Shown: positions 35,564 to 44,683 of the stretch, in pieces
How the letters are laid out: every line of letters starts with the position of its first letter
Numbering within the stretch: the first letter of the stretch is position 1
DNA from: an uncultured Verrucomicrobia subdivision 3 bacterium
GTDB taxonomy: Bacteria; Verrucomicrobiota; Verrucomicrobiia; Limisphaerales; UBA11358
NCBI GenBank assembly: GCA_903922735.1
Contig: CAIXUZ010000064.1
Span: 1-61,877, forward strand
DNA length: 61,877 nt
Direction: 5' to 3'
Notes under the pieces: generated by a model
Told to the model about the DNA's origin: nothing
What the model saw: only the letters and a program-made list of their open reading frames with translations
Databases searched by the model: none
Program-made: the position numbers and the translations under genes

Positions 35564-35636
35564 ACCGCCAAGCTGCCAAGGCCGCCCGGAATTTCCAGTT
35601 TTGTTTTAATCTTGGCGGCCTTGGCGTCTTGGCGGT
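35564..35636. repeat. Large inverted repeat between proB and mazG
   Basis: The left arm, ACCGCCAAG followed by CTGCCAAGGCCGCC (35564-35586), pairs with 35614-35636. The arms are 23 bp with two central mismatches and a 27-base loop. The right arm is almost identical (20 of 21 bases) to sequence at 48493-48513, so this is a dispersed intergenic repeat of the genome. It fills the whole gap and touches the proB stop codon. Confidence 0.7.
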
Positions 35637-36734
35637 TCACAAAATCACCAGATCATCCCGGTGCACCAGTTCCACGCGCGTCAGTTTCTGGGCGCGGATT
35701 TCCTCGCTGTTGAACTTCACGATGCCGCGCGCAAATTCCGTTCCGTCCAGATCGCAGATCCGCACCACGTCGTCCGCCGCAAAGTCGCCTTCGCAGCGCG
35801 CCACGCCCGGCGGCAGCAGGCTCTTGCCCTTTTCGCGCAATGCCAGCTTCGCCCCGGGGTCCACGAATAGCGTGCCCTGGGGATGGTGAAAAAAGGCGAT
35901 CCAGCGTTTGCGGCCTTGCAGCCGGTTTGGCTTGGCGATAAACAACGTGCCCTCGTCCGCGCCGCCGAGGATTTTGGCGAGCACGTTTTTCCGGCTGCCC
36001 GACGCGATGACCAGCGGGATGCCGGAACGCACGGCGATTTTCGCCGCGTCAATTTTGGACTTCATGCCGCCCACCGCCGTTTCGCTCGTTGTGCCGCCCG
36101 CCATGTCTTGAATGGCGGAATCTATTTTTTCGATGACCGAAAGCGTTTTGGCGTTTTTCTTGCCGAAATTTTCGATGACGCCGTCCACCGTGGTCAGGAT
36201 CACCAGCAGGTCGGCGGGCAATAGCGAGGCGACAAGCGCAGAGAGTTTGTCGTTGTCGCCGAACTTGATTTCCGTGAACGACACCGCGTCGTTTTCGTTG
36301 ATGATGGGCACGACGCCGCGCTGGAGCAGCGTGACCAGCGTGTTGCGGGCGTTGAGATGGCGTTCGTGATGCTCCAGATCTTCGTGCGTGAGCAGCACTT
36401 GCGCGACGACCAGGTTGTGCGCCGCAAAAAGCTTTTCATAAACCGCCATCAGCCGCGTTTGGCCCACGGCGGCGCAGGCCTGTTTCTCCGCGAGGTTGGT
36501 GGGGCGCGCGGCGTAGCCCAGCGCGCCCATGCCCGCGCCGACCGCGCCGCTCGTGACGAGGACGACTTCCTTGCCGGATTTTTTCAACGCGGCGACCTGC
36601 GCGACGAGCTGTTCGAGCTGCGCGGGATCAATCAGCTTCCGGCTGTCGGTGAGGACGCCGGTGCCGAGTTTCACGACGATGCGGCTGGCGGATTTTAGCG
36701 GGGCGCGATGCACGTTGGCTGTGCTGTTTAACAT
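35637..36734 (-). CDS. proB: Glutamate 5-kinase ProB
   Basis: A 365-residue protein. The amino-acid-kinase domain starts ASRIVVKLGTGVLTDSRKL, with VTSGAVGAGMGALG, INENDAVSF and GGMKSKIDAAKIAVRSGIP. The C-terminal 90 residues are the PUA domain (VARCEGDFAADDVVRICDLDG). It phosphorylates glutamate in the first step of proline synthesis and is usually feedback-inhibited by proline. The start at 36734 is preferred; another ATG lies 10 codons upstream and neither has a clear ribosome-binding site. No proA lies beside it here. Confidence 0.93.
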   Translation of the reverse strand: MLNSTANVHRAPLKSASRIVVKLGTGVLTDSRKLIDPAQLEQLVAQVAALKKSGKEVVLVTSGAVGAGMGALGYAARPTNLAEKQACAAVGQTRLMAVYEKLFAAHNLVVAQVLLTHEDLEHHERHLNARNTLVTLLQRGVVPIINENDAVSFTEIKFGDNDKLSALVASLLPADLLVILTTVDGVIENFGKKNAKTLSVIEKIDSAIQDMAGGTTSETAVGGMKSKIDAAKIAVRSGIPLVIASGSRKNVLAKILGGADEGTLFIAKPNRLQGRKRWIAFFHHPQGTLFVDPGAKLALREKGKSLLPPGVARCEGDFAADDVVRICDLDGTEFARGIVKFNSEEIRAQKLTRVELVHRDDLVIL

Positions 36735-36823
36735 GAATATGTTTATGCGATTACCCTGACGCATAAAAGCTTAATTCAAATGCTGGCCGTCATTCCTTGT
36801 ATCAAATTTGATGGAGCACTCAG

Positions 36824-39268
36824 CTAGGCTAGCTGTCTGGGCAGCCAGTCTTCCAATAAATAGCGGCAATTCAGCACCTTCTCCGCGAGGTCCAGCGGCA
36901 CATAGAAATACTGGTTGGAAGCTTCGAAACCGATGCGGGAGTCGTGGGTTTGGATGTCAAAAAGTTGTTTTGCCAGGTCAATTTCGGTTCGCAGGGTTTT
37001 TTCCAGGATGGTTTTCAAAGGCCCCGCCTCCGCCGCGGATTTGGCGGTGGCGAGGGCATCGCGCGTCAAAACAAACCGCGCCTGATTGGCCGTGCTGCGA
37101 AAATGAACGGCGGCGGCTCGTGCCACCCGCAGTTCGGCGGCCAAAGCGTTTTGTTCTGGTCCCGGGGGCAGGGTCACGAACGTCTGATGTAATTCCGCGA
37201 TGGCGGTTTCAAAGCCTTCGGCGATTTTAAGGAATTGACCAATGAAGACCTCGGGCGGAAACACGGCCCGCCATCCTTTTAAATCATCATACGGAAATCC
37301 AACCATGGTCGAGGCGTAACGCGTGGGTTCAGGCCAGAGCAGATTCGCCGGGCCAAACTGCATCGGCGCTTGATAGAGGAGACGGATATGAAAGGGAAAC
37401 TCGTGGAAAGCCGCGCTGAACGCCCGCCAGGCTTTGACCACCGCCGGCGCCGCTGGCGCGCCGAAACGGCGTTCCGCCACGACTGCCAGGGCTTGCTCCG
37501 CTGTGATTCCGGCGTTTTTGCCAATCTCAGCGACCACTTCAAGATTGGGTGACGGATAGCCACCCAGGGTCCAGCCCAACATCAGGCCGTCCACTTTGGC
37601 TTGCCGCAAATTGACCGCGTGCCGGGCGACATTTTCCAGAGCCGGAATGTAGGGGACGGCGGAAAGCTCCCACGTGTTGCTCGCTTGAATTTTGGCAATG
37701 GTTTTCAAGCCGCGTTGTCGGGCTAATTCCCAGTGGCGGGTGGCTCTGGGGCCGGGGCCCGCTTCGGAAATTGAATACTCGCCGATGACGCTTTTGATTC
37801 CGCCCCGCTCAATGGGAATGCTCCATTCGCTCACGCTCATCAGGCTGGCGTCGTTGGGCAGGCGCTGGATGATTCCTTCGGCCCAGTCATCCGCCCATCC
37901 CCAATCCCAGGCAATTAATTGGGCGTTTGATTTGGCTTGCCGAATGCCTTCGGCAAACAGCGAGTTCACTTCGGCGATGACCTCTGCCGGGGGCCTTTGG
38001 CCGCAGCGTGGGCACCGGGAGCCATTATGGTGCGACCAGCAATTGGTGGGGTTCTCCGAGGCGGTGATGGTGAAGAAACCGCCCAGATCCGGCGCCGCCC
38101 GGCAGATGGCCGCCACGGCCTCCCGCAGATAGGTTTGCACTTCCGGGGCGCTGGTGCAAAGGGTGGCGCTCTGGTTGGCCATCGCCACCCCTTTTAGCTC
38201 CGGGTGGTTGTTGAAAAAAGCCAGGGGCTTGGCCCGCGGTTCATTCAGGTAAAGATAAATGCGAATGCCATGCCGGAGTGCGCGTGCCACCAGTGCTTGC
38301 AGGTTGTGCCGGCGTTTTTCGTGGTGTTCGCTGGCTTTTGGGTCCCACGGGAAGGGGGCCAGTTTCTCCAGCATACCTTGCAGCCAGACGCCATTCACTC
38401 CGGCTTCCTTCAGGCGCGCGAGATACCCTTCGGGATAAGGGTCGGCGGCTTTTTCCAGCAATGGATCGCCGTAGAGCGCAAAATAGGAATAGCAAAATCG
38501 CGGTGAAAAGGCGGAGCCCGCCGGAACGGCATCATGGCGCGATTTCGGCGGAGCGGATAATTGCGGGATAAAATTAAAGAGCGGCTCCGGGGGGGCGTCG
38601 TTCAGCTTGGGGAATTCCCGTTCATTGATATCGGCGATTCGGCGCAGTCGATCCCGAACGGCTTCGTCCGGTGGCGCGTAACGAAGGGGTTCGCATTGAG
38701 GTTTTAGATTGCCCAGTTTTTGCAGCAGGAAATCATCTTCGCGCAGGGTGAACGCCATTTTCTCCGGCGTCCAAGCCAGCAGTTCCAGCAGTTGTTCGTA
38801 GGGCAGAAGGTGCCAGTTGCGCCGGATCACGGTGATGTAAGCGCGGAGTTGCTGATCTTCCGTGATGCGGGGCGGGTGTCCCAGGCCGAGCCGGATGCCC
38901 AGTTGCCGGATTTCAGCCGGGGTCGCCTTGACGACTTTCGCCAGCCGATCGGTGGGAACGAGTGACCAATTGCGCCAGACGAACGCGCAAAGCCGGTTGG
39001 GGAAATGCGGCGTTGGCAAGGGAGCCGGGGAATTGCCCGCCGGCAATTCAGCCACGGACATCGGGTATTTTGTTGCCCAGGCCCCGAAACACTCGGAGCC
39101 GCTCAATGCCGCCAAGCCGGTGATGGCCAGACTGGTGCTCTTGAAAAATTCTCTCCGGCTCCAAATGGTGCCGGCTTGGGTGGCGGCAGTGAAATCAACC
39201 GCCTCGCGATCGGAGGGTGACCGTTTCGCGGCGCTGCGGGAAACGGATTTGAGGGGTTCGCAATCCAC
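36824..39268 (-). CDS. Tat-exported protein with TIM-barrel glycoside hydrolase-like middle region
   Basis: An 814-residue protein with a twin-arginine signal (SRREFFKSTSLAITGLAALSG) starting near residue 37. Residues 260-560 look like a glycoside-hydrolase-type TIM barrel: YPEGYLARLKEAGVNGVWLQGML, HGIRIYLYLNEP, GFFTITASENPTNCWSHHNG, IAWDWGWADDWAEG and DGLMLGWTLGGYP. A CPRCG pair follows the SHHNG segment. These strands resemble GH20-like or uncharacterised hexosaminidase-like enzymes, but no family motif is certain. The C-terminal 200 residues are helical. Folding before export (Tat) suggests a cofactor or metal. The substrate is unknown and the neighbouring genes give no clue. Confidence 0.7.
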   Translation of the reverse strand: MDCEPLKSVSRSAAKRSPSDREAVDFTAATQAGTIWSRREFFKSTSLAITGLAALSGSECFGAWATKYPMSVAELPAGNSPAPLPTPHFPNRLCAFVWRNWSLVPTDRLAKVVKATPAEIRQLGIRLGLGHPPRITEDQQLRAYITVIRRNWHLLPYEQLLELLAWTPEKMAFTLREDDFLLQKLGNLKPQCEPLRYAPPDEAVRDRLRRIADINEREFPKLNDAPPEPLFNFIPQLSAPPKSRHDAVPAGSAFSPRFCYSYFALYGDPLLEKAADPYPEGYLARLKEAGVNGVWLQGMLEKLAPFPWDPKASEHHEKRRHNLQALVARALRHGIRIYLYLNEPRAKPLAFFNNHPELKGVAMANQSATLCTSAPEVQTYLREAVAAICRAAPDLGGFFTITASENPTNCWSHHNGSRCPRCGQRPPAEVIAEVNSLFAEGIRQAKSNAQLIAWDWGWADDWAEGIIQRLPNDASLMSVSEWSIPIERGGIKSVIGEYSISEAGPGPRATRHWELARQRGLKTIAKIQASNTWELSAVPYIPALENVARHAVNLRQAKVDGLMLGWTLGGYPSPNLEVVAEIGKNAGITAEQALAVVAERRFGAPAAPAVVKAWRAFSAAFHEFPFHIRLLYQAPMQFGPANLLWPEPTRYASTMVGFPYDDLKGWRAVFPPEVFIGQFLKIAEGFETAIAELHQTFVTLPPGPEQNALAAELRVARAAAVHFRSTANQARFVLTRDALATAKSAAEAGPLKTILEKTLRTEIDLAKQLFDIQTHDSRIGFEASNQYFYVPLDLAEKVLNCRYLLEDWLPRQLA

Positions 39269-39314
39269 GGGCAGAAATTAGGGGAAAAGGCGGCGGTGAA
39301 AAAGTTAAAATGCC

Positions 39315-39983
39315 TCACCTCCACCCCGTTGGTGCGACGATGGGATTGAAAACATCCCCGCCCCGCAAAATGACCAGCACGGCCAGGCCGGCCAGATCCG
39401 CCGGGGTTTTTACGTTTTTGATCACGCAATTCTCGATGCCGATGGTTTGCGTGCGGTTGTTGCGCGGGTCTTTCAGGTCGATGAATTTTGCCGTGCCGAC
39501 CGATACATTCAAGACCTCGATACCCTTGAAATCAAGCCCGGTCTTTTTCTTGAATCCGGCAAGGTCTTTGCCTTTGGCGACGGATTCCTTCGTCGGCATC
39601 GCCAGACCAAGCGAAAAGATGTTCGTCCGGCCGGCTTCATTTTTTACGATGTCCAGTTCGTCCAGATTGAAGCGCAGCAGCGTGATGTGTAACTGATTAT
39701 TTAAGAGTGCCGCGCGGTCGTATTCCACATGGATTTCCGGGATGTTCAGGAACGGCGTGCCGCCGAAATCCGGCGGGTTGTGGAGTTTCAAATTCTGGAT
39801 GGTCACGACCGGCTCGATCAGGCCGAGGTGAAACTTGCCGATCTGCGCCTCCATGCCGGTTTGCGATCGGATGTTGTGCTGCATGACGACGCGCAGGATG
39901 TAATCCAGCGATAAAACCAGAATCACCGCCAGCACTACAGCCAGCAGCAGCAGCCGGAACAGCCATTTGAAAAGAAACTTCAT
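39315..39983 (-). CDS. AsmA-like membrane-anchored protein
   Basis: A 222-residue protein with one N-terminal membrane anchor (FRLLLLAVVLAVILVLSLDYIL). The pattern VVMQHNIRSQTGMEAQIGKFHLGLIEPVVTIQNLKLHNP matches the opening of AsmA/DUF748-type proteins, which sit at the inner membrane and reach into the periplasm. These are linked to lipid or envelope transport in other bacteria. This copy is short, containing only the first repeats. Function is inferred from the family. Confidence 0.7.
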   Translation of the reverse strand: MKFLFKWLFRLLLLAVVLAVILVLSLDYILRVVMQHNIRSQTGMEAQIGKFHLGLIEPVVTIQNLKLHNPPDFGGTPFLNIPEIHVEYDRAALLNNQLHITLLRFNLDELDIVKNEAGRTNIFSLGLAMPTKESVAKGKDLAGFKKKTGLDFKGIEVLNVSVGTAKFIDLKDPRNNRTQTIGIENCVIKNVKTPADLAGLAVLVILRGGDVFNPIVAPTGWR

Positions 39984-40007
39984 GTCGTCACCGCGTCAAT
40001 TTCGCCC

Positions 40008-40619
40008 TCACAGCCGCACATCTTCCGGCCGCACTTCCAGGCATTCATCCTGGTCTTCCCAGATCACGGCGGCGTAGCTGTCGAGCAGCTTGGGCGCCAG
40101 TTCGCGACCGGCGATGGCGAGCAGTTGTTCCGCCTGTTGCGCGGCGCTTTCGTAGGCGGCGTCGTAATTGCCGCCGCGCTTGCGCTGGCGGTCGTCCCAG
40201 TGCGCCACGGCATGGACGGGTTCGTAATTCTTCCCCCACGGTTCGAGGGTGGCGCGGAGTTCGGCCGGGATTTCATCAAACGGCACCAGGATTTCATTGC
40301 AATGCTGGCAGATCAGGCCCTCGGTGCAAACGTCGCGCGTGAGCAGCGGCAGGAACGGCGCGCGGCAGCACGGCGATTCCGCGTAGGCGGCGGGCGGCGT
40401 GGCGAGCCGCTTGAACCAGATTTGTTTTTCATGCGCCATCTGCGCGCCCAGCCGGTAGGCCCCGACGAGTGGATGCGACAGCCGCCATGCGCGGCCCTCA
40501 AACTGGCCGAGCGTCTGCGCTAGCCAGCGGGCGAGCGTGAGGTCGTCCCACGACTGGAAGGCGCGGTTGTATTCCTGCCAGAGCGAGTCGAGTGGTGAAG
40601 CCGGGGATTGAAAAGCCAT
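40008..40619 (-). CDS. Hypothetical protein with zinc-ribbon-like cysteines
   Basis: A 203-residue, largely helical cytoplasmic protein. The ATG at 40619 is preferred; the frame is open 21 codons upstream. Two Cys pairs (SPCCRAPFLP, and CTEGLICQHCNEILVPFDEIP) suggest a zinc ribbon. The C-terminus is acidic with a Trp-rich stretch (HWDDRQRKRGGNYDAAYE). No family is recognised. It lies 24 bases upstream of the AsmA-like gene on the same strand. Confidence 0.65.
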   Translation of the reverse strand: MAFQSPASPLDSLWQEYNRAFQSWDDLTLARWLAQTLGQFEGRAWRLSHPLVGAYRLGAQMAHEKQIWFKRLATPPAAYAESPCCRAPFLPLLTRDVCTEGLICQHCNEILVPFDEIPAELRATLEPWGKNYEPVHAVAHWDDRQRKRGGNYDAAYESAAQQAEQLLAIAGRELAPKLLDSYAAVIWEDQDECLEVRPEDVRL

Positions 40620-40748
40620 TGGAATCAGAATGGCGCGGCCAAAGGTTTTTGTCGAGCGGTGGAAAATGTTTTTTGCCGTCAAAATCGGCGTGCCATTTCA
40701 CCCCTGATTTGCCGGATATTGAAATCCGCGTGCGGCCCGCTCCCCCAA

Positions 40749-41477
40749 TTACCGCCAATGACCGCGTTCGGCGTGCCAATGTTGGCCATCGTGCCAGGCG
40801 CGACCCCCAACCCAGACCGAATATCCCCGGGGCGGAAGCCCCCAATAACCGGCCCGCCAGACCCAGCCGCCGGCCCAGATCCATTCGCCGCCAATCCAGA
40901 CATAGCCCGGTCCGGGCGCGACCACCAGGGTTTCCACCGGTGGCGGCGGCGGGGCTTGCTGCACCACGACCGTGCTGGGGGCGGCGGTGTTGGCTCCCAC
41001 CGAGCCCGGCGTGTCGATCATATAATTGATCACTTTGTCCGTCACGCCCGCGTCGCGCAGATCAATGATGTCGGCCGCGCTCAAATGGAAAATAGTTCGT
41101 GAATTGTGGATCTGGTTGATCATGACGTCTTCGCTGACGCCGGCTTTGGCCAGCGCCTTGACATCGGCGATGCCGAGCGGCGTGCCTTGGTCAATCCGGG
41201 CGTACGTTTGCGGCGCCTGCGCCCTGAGACGCGCCTCCTGTTCCCGGTCCGCCGCGTTGCCGATCAATCCGCCCGCCATCGCCCCGACCGCGGCGCCGAT
41301 CAAGGCGTCCGGTCCGCCATGCCCCTGCCCGCCGATGGCCGCGCCGGTCAGCGCGCCAAAAACCCCCCCGATTAATGCGCCGGAACCCGTGTTGTTTGGC
41401 GAACCGTCGGGATTGACGCATCCTGTAAGCAGAACCGCCAGACTCGCCACCGCTAGAACCAACGTGTGTCTTTTCAT
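40749..41477 (-). CDS. Lipoprotein with glycine-zipper and YxWxGxW-type repeats
   Basis: A 242-residue protein. The ATG at 41477 is chosen; an in-frame TTG lies two codons upstream. The lipoprotein signal is [20 protein letters not shown] with the lipobox LTGC. Residues 32-75 form a Gly/Ala-rich zipper ([18 protein letters not shown]), as in outer-membrane Slt/Rick_17kDa-type lipoproteins. Residues 85-145 are helical ([18 protein letters not shown]). The end has Trp/Gly-rich repeats ([21 protein letters not shown]) typical of YXWXGXW proteins. Probably outer-membrane anchored with a structural role, by inference. Confidence 0.8.
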   Translation of the reverse strand: MKRHTLVLAVASLAVLLTGCVNPDGSPNNTGSGALIGGVFGALTGAAIGGQGHGGPDALIGAAVGAMAGGLIGNAADREQEARLRAQAPQTYARIDQGTPLGIADVKALAKAGVSEDVMINQIHNSRTIFHLSAADIIDLRDAGVTDKVINYMIDTPGSVGANTAAPSTVVVQQAPPPPPVETLVVAPGPGYVWIGGEWIWAGGWVWRAGYWGLPPRGYSVWVGGRAWHDGQHWHAERGHWR

Positions 41478-41707
41478 ATTCAAATTTTGTTGCCTGTCAT
41501 CTTATCAGACAATGGATGGAACGCCCCTATTCAAAAAAAGTTGTGCTGCCGGACTGGCGCGGTGGGGCGGGCATCCCCGCGAGCCGCTCTGATGATTCCT
41601 GCGCCCGCCGGATCCGGCTCGCCAGCAATCTCTCCAGCCGGCTTCTTTTCGCGTGGTTTGTGTATTTCGTGGTTTATCAATCCGCCTTTTTGGGCTTAAT
41701 TATCGCT

Positions 41708-42481
41708 GTGATTGCAAAACGTGTCATCCCGTGTCTCGACGTCCACGACGGCCAGGTCACCCGCGGCGTCCAGTTCGGCGTGGCCGAAAAGGGCGGCCTC
41801 AAGAACGTCGGCGACCCCGTGGAACTCGCCCTTCGCTACAACGAGCAGGGCGCGGATGAGATGGTTTTCTTCGACATCACCGCCACCGCCCACGGTCGCG
41901 GCACCATGGTGGATGTCATCGAGCGCGCCGCCGACCAATGCTTCATGCCCCTTACCGTGGGCGGCGGCATCAAGTCCGTCGAGGACATGTTCACCATGCT
42001 TCGCGCCGGGGCGGACAAGATTTCCATCAATTCCAGCGCCATCGCCAATCCCGAACTCATCCGTCAGGGCGCGGAAAAATTCGGCAGCCAGTGCATCGTC
42101 GTTTCCATTGACGCCAAGAAGATCGCGCCGGACAAATGGGGTGTGTTCTCGCACGGCGGTCGCAAGGACACCGGCCTCGACGCCCTCGAATGGGCCAGGC
42201 GCGCCGTGTCGCTTGGCGCGGGCGAGATCGTGCTGAACTCCATTGACGCGGATGGCACGAAAGCCGGATTCGACCTCGTCATCACCCGGCGCGTGAGCGA
42301 AGCCGTGGGCGTTCCCGTCGTGGCCAGCGGTGGCGCCGGTAGCTTGGAACACATGGCCGAAGTGTTGCTGGAAGGCCGCGCCGACGCCGTCCTCGCCGCG
42401 AGCATTTTTCATTTCGGCACCTACACCGTCGGAGACGTGAAACGGTTTTTGAAGGAGAAGAATATTCCGGTGCGGGTCTAA
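41708..42481 (+). CDS. hisF: Imidazole glycerol phosphate synthase subunit HisF
   Basis: A 257-residue TIM-barrel protein. The GTG at 41708 gives [20 protein letters not shown], the true family start; the open frame upstream is not HisF-like. Both catalytic Asp are present, in PCLDVHDG and VSIDAKK. Phosphate-binding glycines ([20 protein letters not shown]) are intact. It converts PRFAR plus ammonia from HisH into IGP and AICAR in histidine synthesis. No other his gene is in the window, so the pathway is dispersed. No clear ribosome-binding site. Confidence 0.95.
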   Translation: MIAKRVIPCLDVHDGQVTRGVQFGVAEKGGLKNVGDPVELALRYNEQGADEMVFFDITATAHGRGTMVDVIERAADQCFMPLTVGGGIKSVEDMFTMLRAGADKISINSSAIANPELIRQGAEKFGSQCIVVSIDAKKIAPDKWGVFSHGGRKDTGLDALEWARRAVSLGAGEIVLNSIDADGTKAGFDLVITRRVSEAVGVPVVASGGAGSLEHMAEVLLEGRADAVLAASIFHFGTYTVGDVKRFLKEKNIPVRV

Positions 42482-42484
42482 TTT

Positions 42485-42763
42485 ATGAACTCCGCCGATA
42501 ATGTTGTGATTCACGGCAAGGAATGGAAACAATCTGACGTAAAAGAGCAGATTGAATTTTGCCTCACAAAGAAATGGTCACTTGCGAATTTCAAAAAGCC
42601 GAACCACGATCATTGTGAAATCTGTTGGTGGACTTTAGTCAAAACAGAAGACGAAAATCATTCTGTTGGCTATACGGACGGATACCGTTGGTTATGCCGT
42701 GAGTGTTATCATCAATTTATCGAGTCCGCCGACAGCCGTTTTGCGAGTAATTGCCCTGCGTAA
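42485..42763 (+). CDS. Small hypothetical protein with two CxxC motifs
   Basis: A 92-residue protein starting 3 bases after the hisF stop. It has CEICWW near residue 44 and CRECYHQF near residue 71, a zinc-ribbon-like arrangement, with aromatic-rich spacing (HSVGYTDGYRWL). The sequence is distinctly more AT-rich than hisF, suggesting a separate origin. No family is recognised; it is probably cotranscribed with hisF. Confidence 0.6.
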   Translation: MNSADNVVIHGKEWKQSDVKEQIEFCLTKKWSLANFKKPNHDHCEICWWTLVKTEDENHSVGYTDGYRWLCRECYHQFIESADSRFASNCPA

Positions 42764-42940
42764 ACCTATTCCCGCCGTCCGCTTGAGCAGCAAAACCGGA
42801 CAAGCTCGGTGTCTGGAGTCTCCCATTAGTCAAACCGGCCTAAACTGTCTCTTTTTGACCATTTTTGACAAAAATACGGGTTTTTAGCCTCTTTTGATGG
42901 TTTTTGGGTCACGGAAAGCCCCTTTTCGGTTTTTAGAAAT
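42764..42940. other. Intergenic, leading into the palindrome array
   Basis: No gene is seen. T-rich runs (TTTTTGACCATTTTTGAC near 42853-42870) precede a degenerate first unit of the array at about 42920-42940. Confidence 0.4.
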
Positions 42941-43192
42941 CGTTTCCCAAGACTGGGAAATCATTTTCCAACATTGGAAAGTCATTTCCCAAGACTGGGA
43001 AGTCGTTTCTGAAGACTGGAAAGTCGTTTCCCAACATCGGGAAGTCATTTTCCAACATTGGCAAATCGTTTCCCAATGTCGGAAAGTCATCTTCCGATGT
43101 CGGAATGTTGTTTCCCAAGACTGGGAAGTCTTTCCTCAATGTCTAGAAATCGTTCCCCAAGATAGGAAAGTCATTTTCCAAACCCGGAATAT
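42941..43192. repeat. Array of twelve 21-bp palindromic repeats
   Basis: Twelve consecutive 21-base units without gaps, starting at 42941 and every 21 bases to 43172. Each unit is an imperfect palindrome of the form TTTCC(C)AA-N-TTGG(G)AAA: unit 1 TTTCCCAAGACTGGGAAA, unit 2 TTTCCAACATTGGAAA, unit 8 TTCCGATGTCGGAA. Unit sequences differ but the TTCC/GGAA arms co-vary in several units. The period is exactly 21, giving two helical turns per unit. Both strands happen to be open in frame (7-residue repeats such as NDFPVLG on the minus strand), but no ribosome-binding site or family supports a protein. Confidence 0.85.
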
Positions 43193-43377
43193 GACCTGGT
43201 TCGATGGCTTTCCGGGTGGGGCACGAGGTTTGGTTCCTTCCCAGCCGGTTTCCCGCACCGGGGCATCATGGCCGCCGTTCGGGCGAGGTATGATTCTTCT
43301 GGCGAAGCGGACCCTGCTGGTGTCGGCTTGGCTTCAAATTCCTTGCCTTTGCTGGCGGTCAGGCGCAGTTTGGCGGC
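43193..43377. other. Intergenic, after the palindrome array
   Basis: GC-rich sequence without a convincing gene. It separates the array from the membrane protein starting at 43378. No clear promoter was recognised. Confidence 0.4.
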
Positions 43378-44649
43378 ATGAAAAAATGGCTGCTGCGGAT
43401 GGGCCTGGGCTTGCTTGTCGTGTTCGGGTTGCTCTTGGGAGTTGTCTTGTTACGGTCGCTCACGCCGGTGCCGCCGGTGAATCAGGAACTCCAGTTGCCG
43501 CGCGCCAGCCTTCCCCAAGGCGCCAACGGCTATGACGTGCTGGTGGCGGCGACCAATCATATCTGGTGGCCGGAAAAGCAGGGCAACCAAATATACGATC
43601 TGGCAAAGGATACCAATTGGGATGACGTTTTGGCCGGCACCGTCCTCGCCAGCAACCGCGAAGCCCTGGCCGGTTGGGATGCCGCCGTCAAACTTCCTGA
43701 CTTCCAGATTCCGGAAATTTCCAGCTTGAATGATATGTTGCCCTATCTGCCGGGCTGGAAACAATTGGCAGAACTGGCTGCGGTGCGGGAAAATGTTCTC
43801 CTCCATAATGGGCAGGACCAGGAAGCATTTGATCAGATTTTAAATCATGTCCGGCTCGGCCGGCGGATGCAGAATTCGCGCGGCGTGTTGATTGTTTATC
43901 TGGTCGGCACGGCGGTTCATGGTGTGGGCTTGAATCAATTGCAGCATTGGGCAGGCAAAACGCATCTGGCTGCGGAGCAGTTGAAAGGTTATATCCTCCA
44001 GCTCAAACCCCAGCCGGGCGAGGCGGCCATCGCCTTTGCCAACGCCATCAAAGTCGAACACCAGATGCAGGTTAACACGCTGGCCGCAATGCGTGACGGA
44101 AGCATGACCAATTTGGAAGCGGGTGGATATAATCCTCATCTGTGGTCAGTTTGGCCGTTGTTCAGTTTCAGCCAGACCAAAGCATTGTTTGCCCAAGGCG
44201 CCCTCAAGCTGGTGAAGGCGGCACCGCATCCCTACGGCGAAGCGAACATCGCCGAATTGGAATCACGGCCGGGGCTGGCTTCAATGGCTTTGAGCGGAAA
44301 TTGGACCGGCCAAATCCTGTATTATATGATGATGCCCGCCCTGGCCAACTCGCTGGAAAGAAAATCCAGGAACGACGTGCAATTACAAGCCACCCGCACC
44401 ATCCTCGCCCTGCGCGCCTACCAACTGACTCACGGAAATCTGCCGGCAGACTTGAGCGCGCTCGTGCCGGAGTTCTTGGAGACCGTGCCAGTGGATGATT
44501 TCGATGGAAAGCCGTTGCGTTATTCAGCCGGAAAGAAAATTGTCTATTCCGTCGGCAAAAACCTTAAAGACGACGGCGGCGATGACCGCCCAGCGCCCGC
44601 CGACTCTTCCCTACGCCATCTTGATCTCGTCTATAAATTCGATTTTTGA
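43378..44649 (+). CDS. Hypothetical membrane-anchored protein with pseudopilin-like C-terminal region
   Basis: A 423-residue protein with one N-terminal membrane anchor (LLRMGLGLLVVFGLLLGVVLL). The rest is predicted periplasmic and helical. Residues 335-410 (RTILALRAYQLTHGNLPADLSALVPEFLETVPVDDFDGKPLRYS) resemble the C-terminal region shared by many planctomycete and verrucomicrobial proteins and by type II pseudopilins. No enzymatic motif is seen. Function unknown. The palindrome array lies upstream of it. Confidence 0.7.
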   Translation: MKKWLLRMGLGLLVVFGLLLGVVLLRSLTPVPPVNQELQLPRASLPQGANGYDVLVAATNHIWWPEKQGNQIYDLAKDTNWDDVLAGTVLASNREALAGWDAAVKLPDFQIPEISSLNDMLPYLPGWKQLAELAAVRENVLLHNGQDQEAFDQILNHVRLGRRMQNSRGVLIVYLVGTAVHGVGLNQLQHWAGKTHLAAEQLKGYILQLKPQPGEAAIAFANAIKVEHQMQVNTLAAMRDGSMTNLEAGGYNPHLWSVWPLFSFSQTKALFAQGALKLVKAAPHPYGEANIAELESRPGLASMALSGNWTGQILYYMMMPALANSLERKSRNDVQLQATRTILALRAYQLTHGNLPADLSALVPEFLETVPVDDFDGKPLRYSAGKKIVYSVGKNLKDDGGDDRPAPADSSLRHLDLVYKFDF

Positions 44650-44683
44650 AGGTAAAAAATATATTGTTGCGCCTTTGAAACCG

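Noticed and set aside
42941..43192. CRISPR array
   Set aside because: Units are contiguous 21-mers with no unique spacers, and no cas genes are present.
42894..43535. Plus-strand open frame of 213 codons (and a minus-strand frame 42933-43139) across the palindrome array
   Set aside because: Both arise because the 21-bp period is a multiple of three and lacks stop codons. The plus frame overlaps the true membrane-protein gene at 43378, neither has a ribosome-binding site, and composition outside the array is not protein-like.
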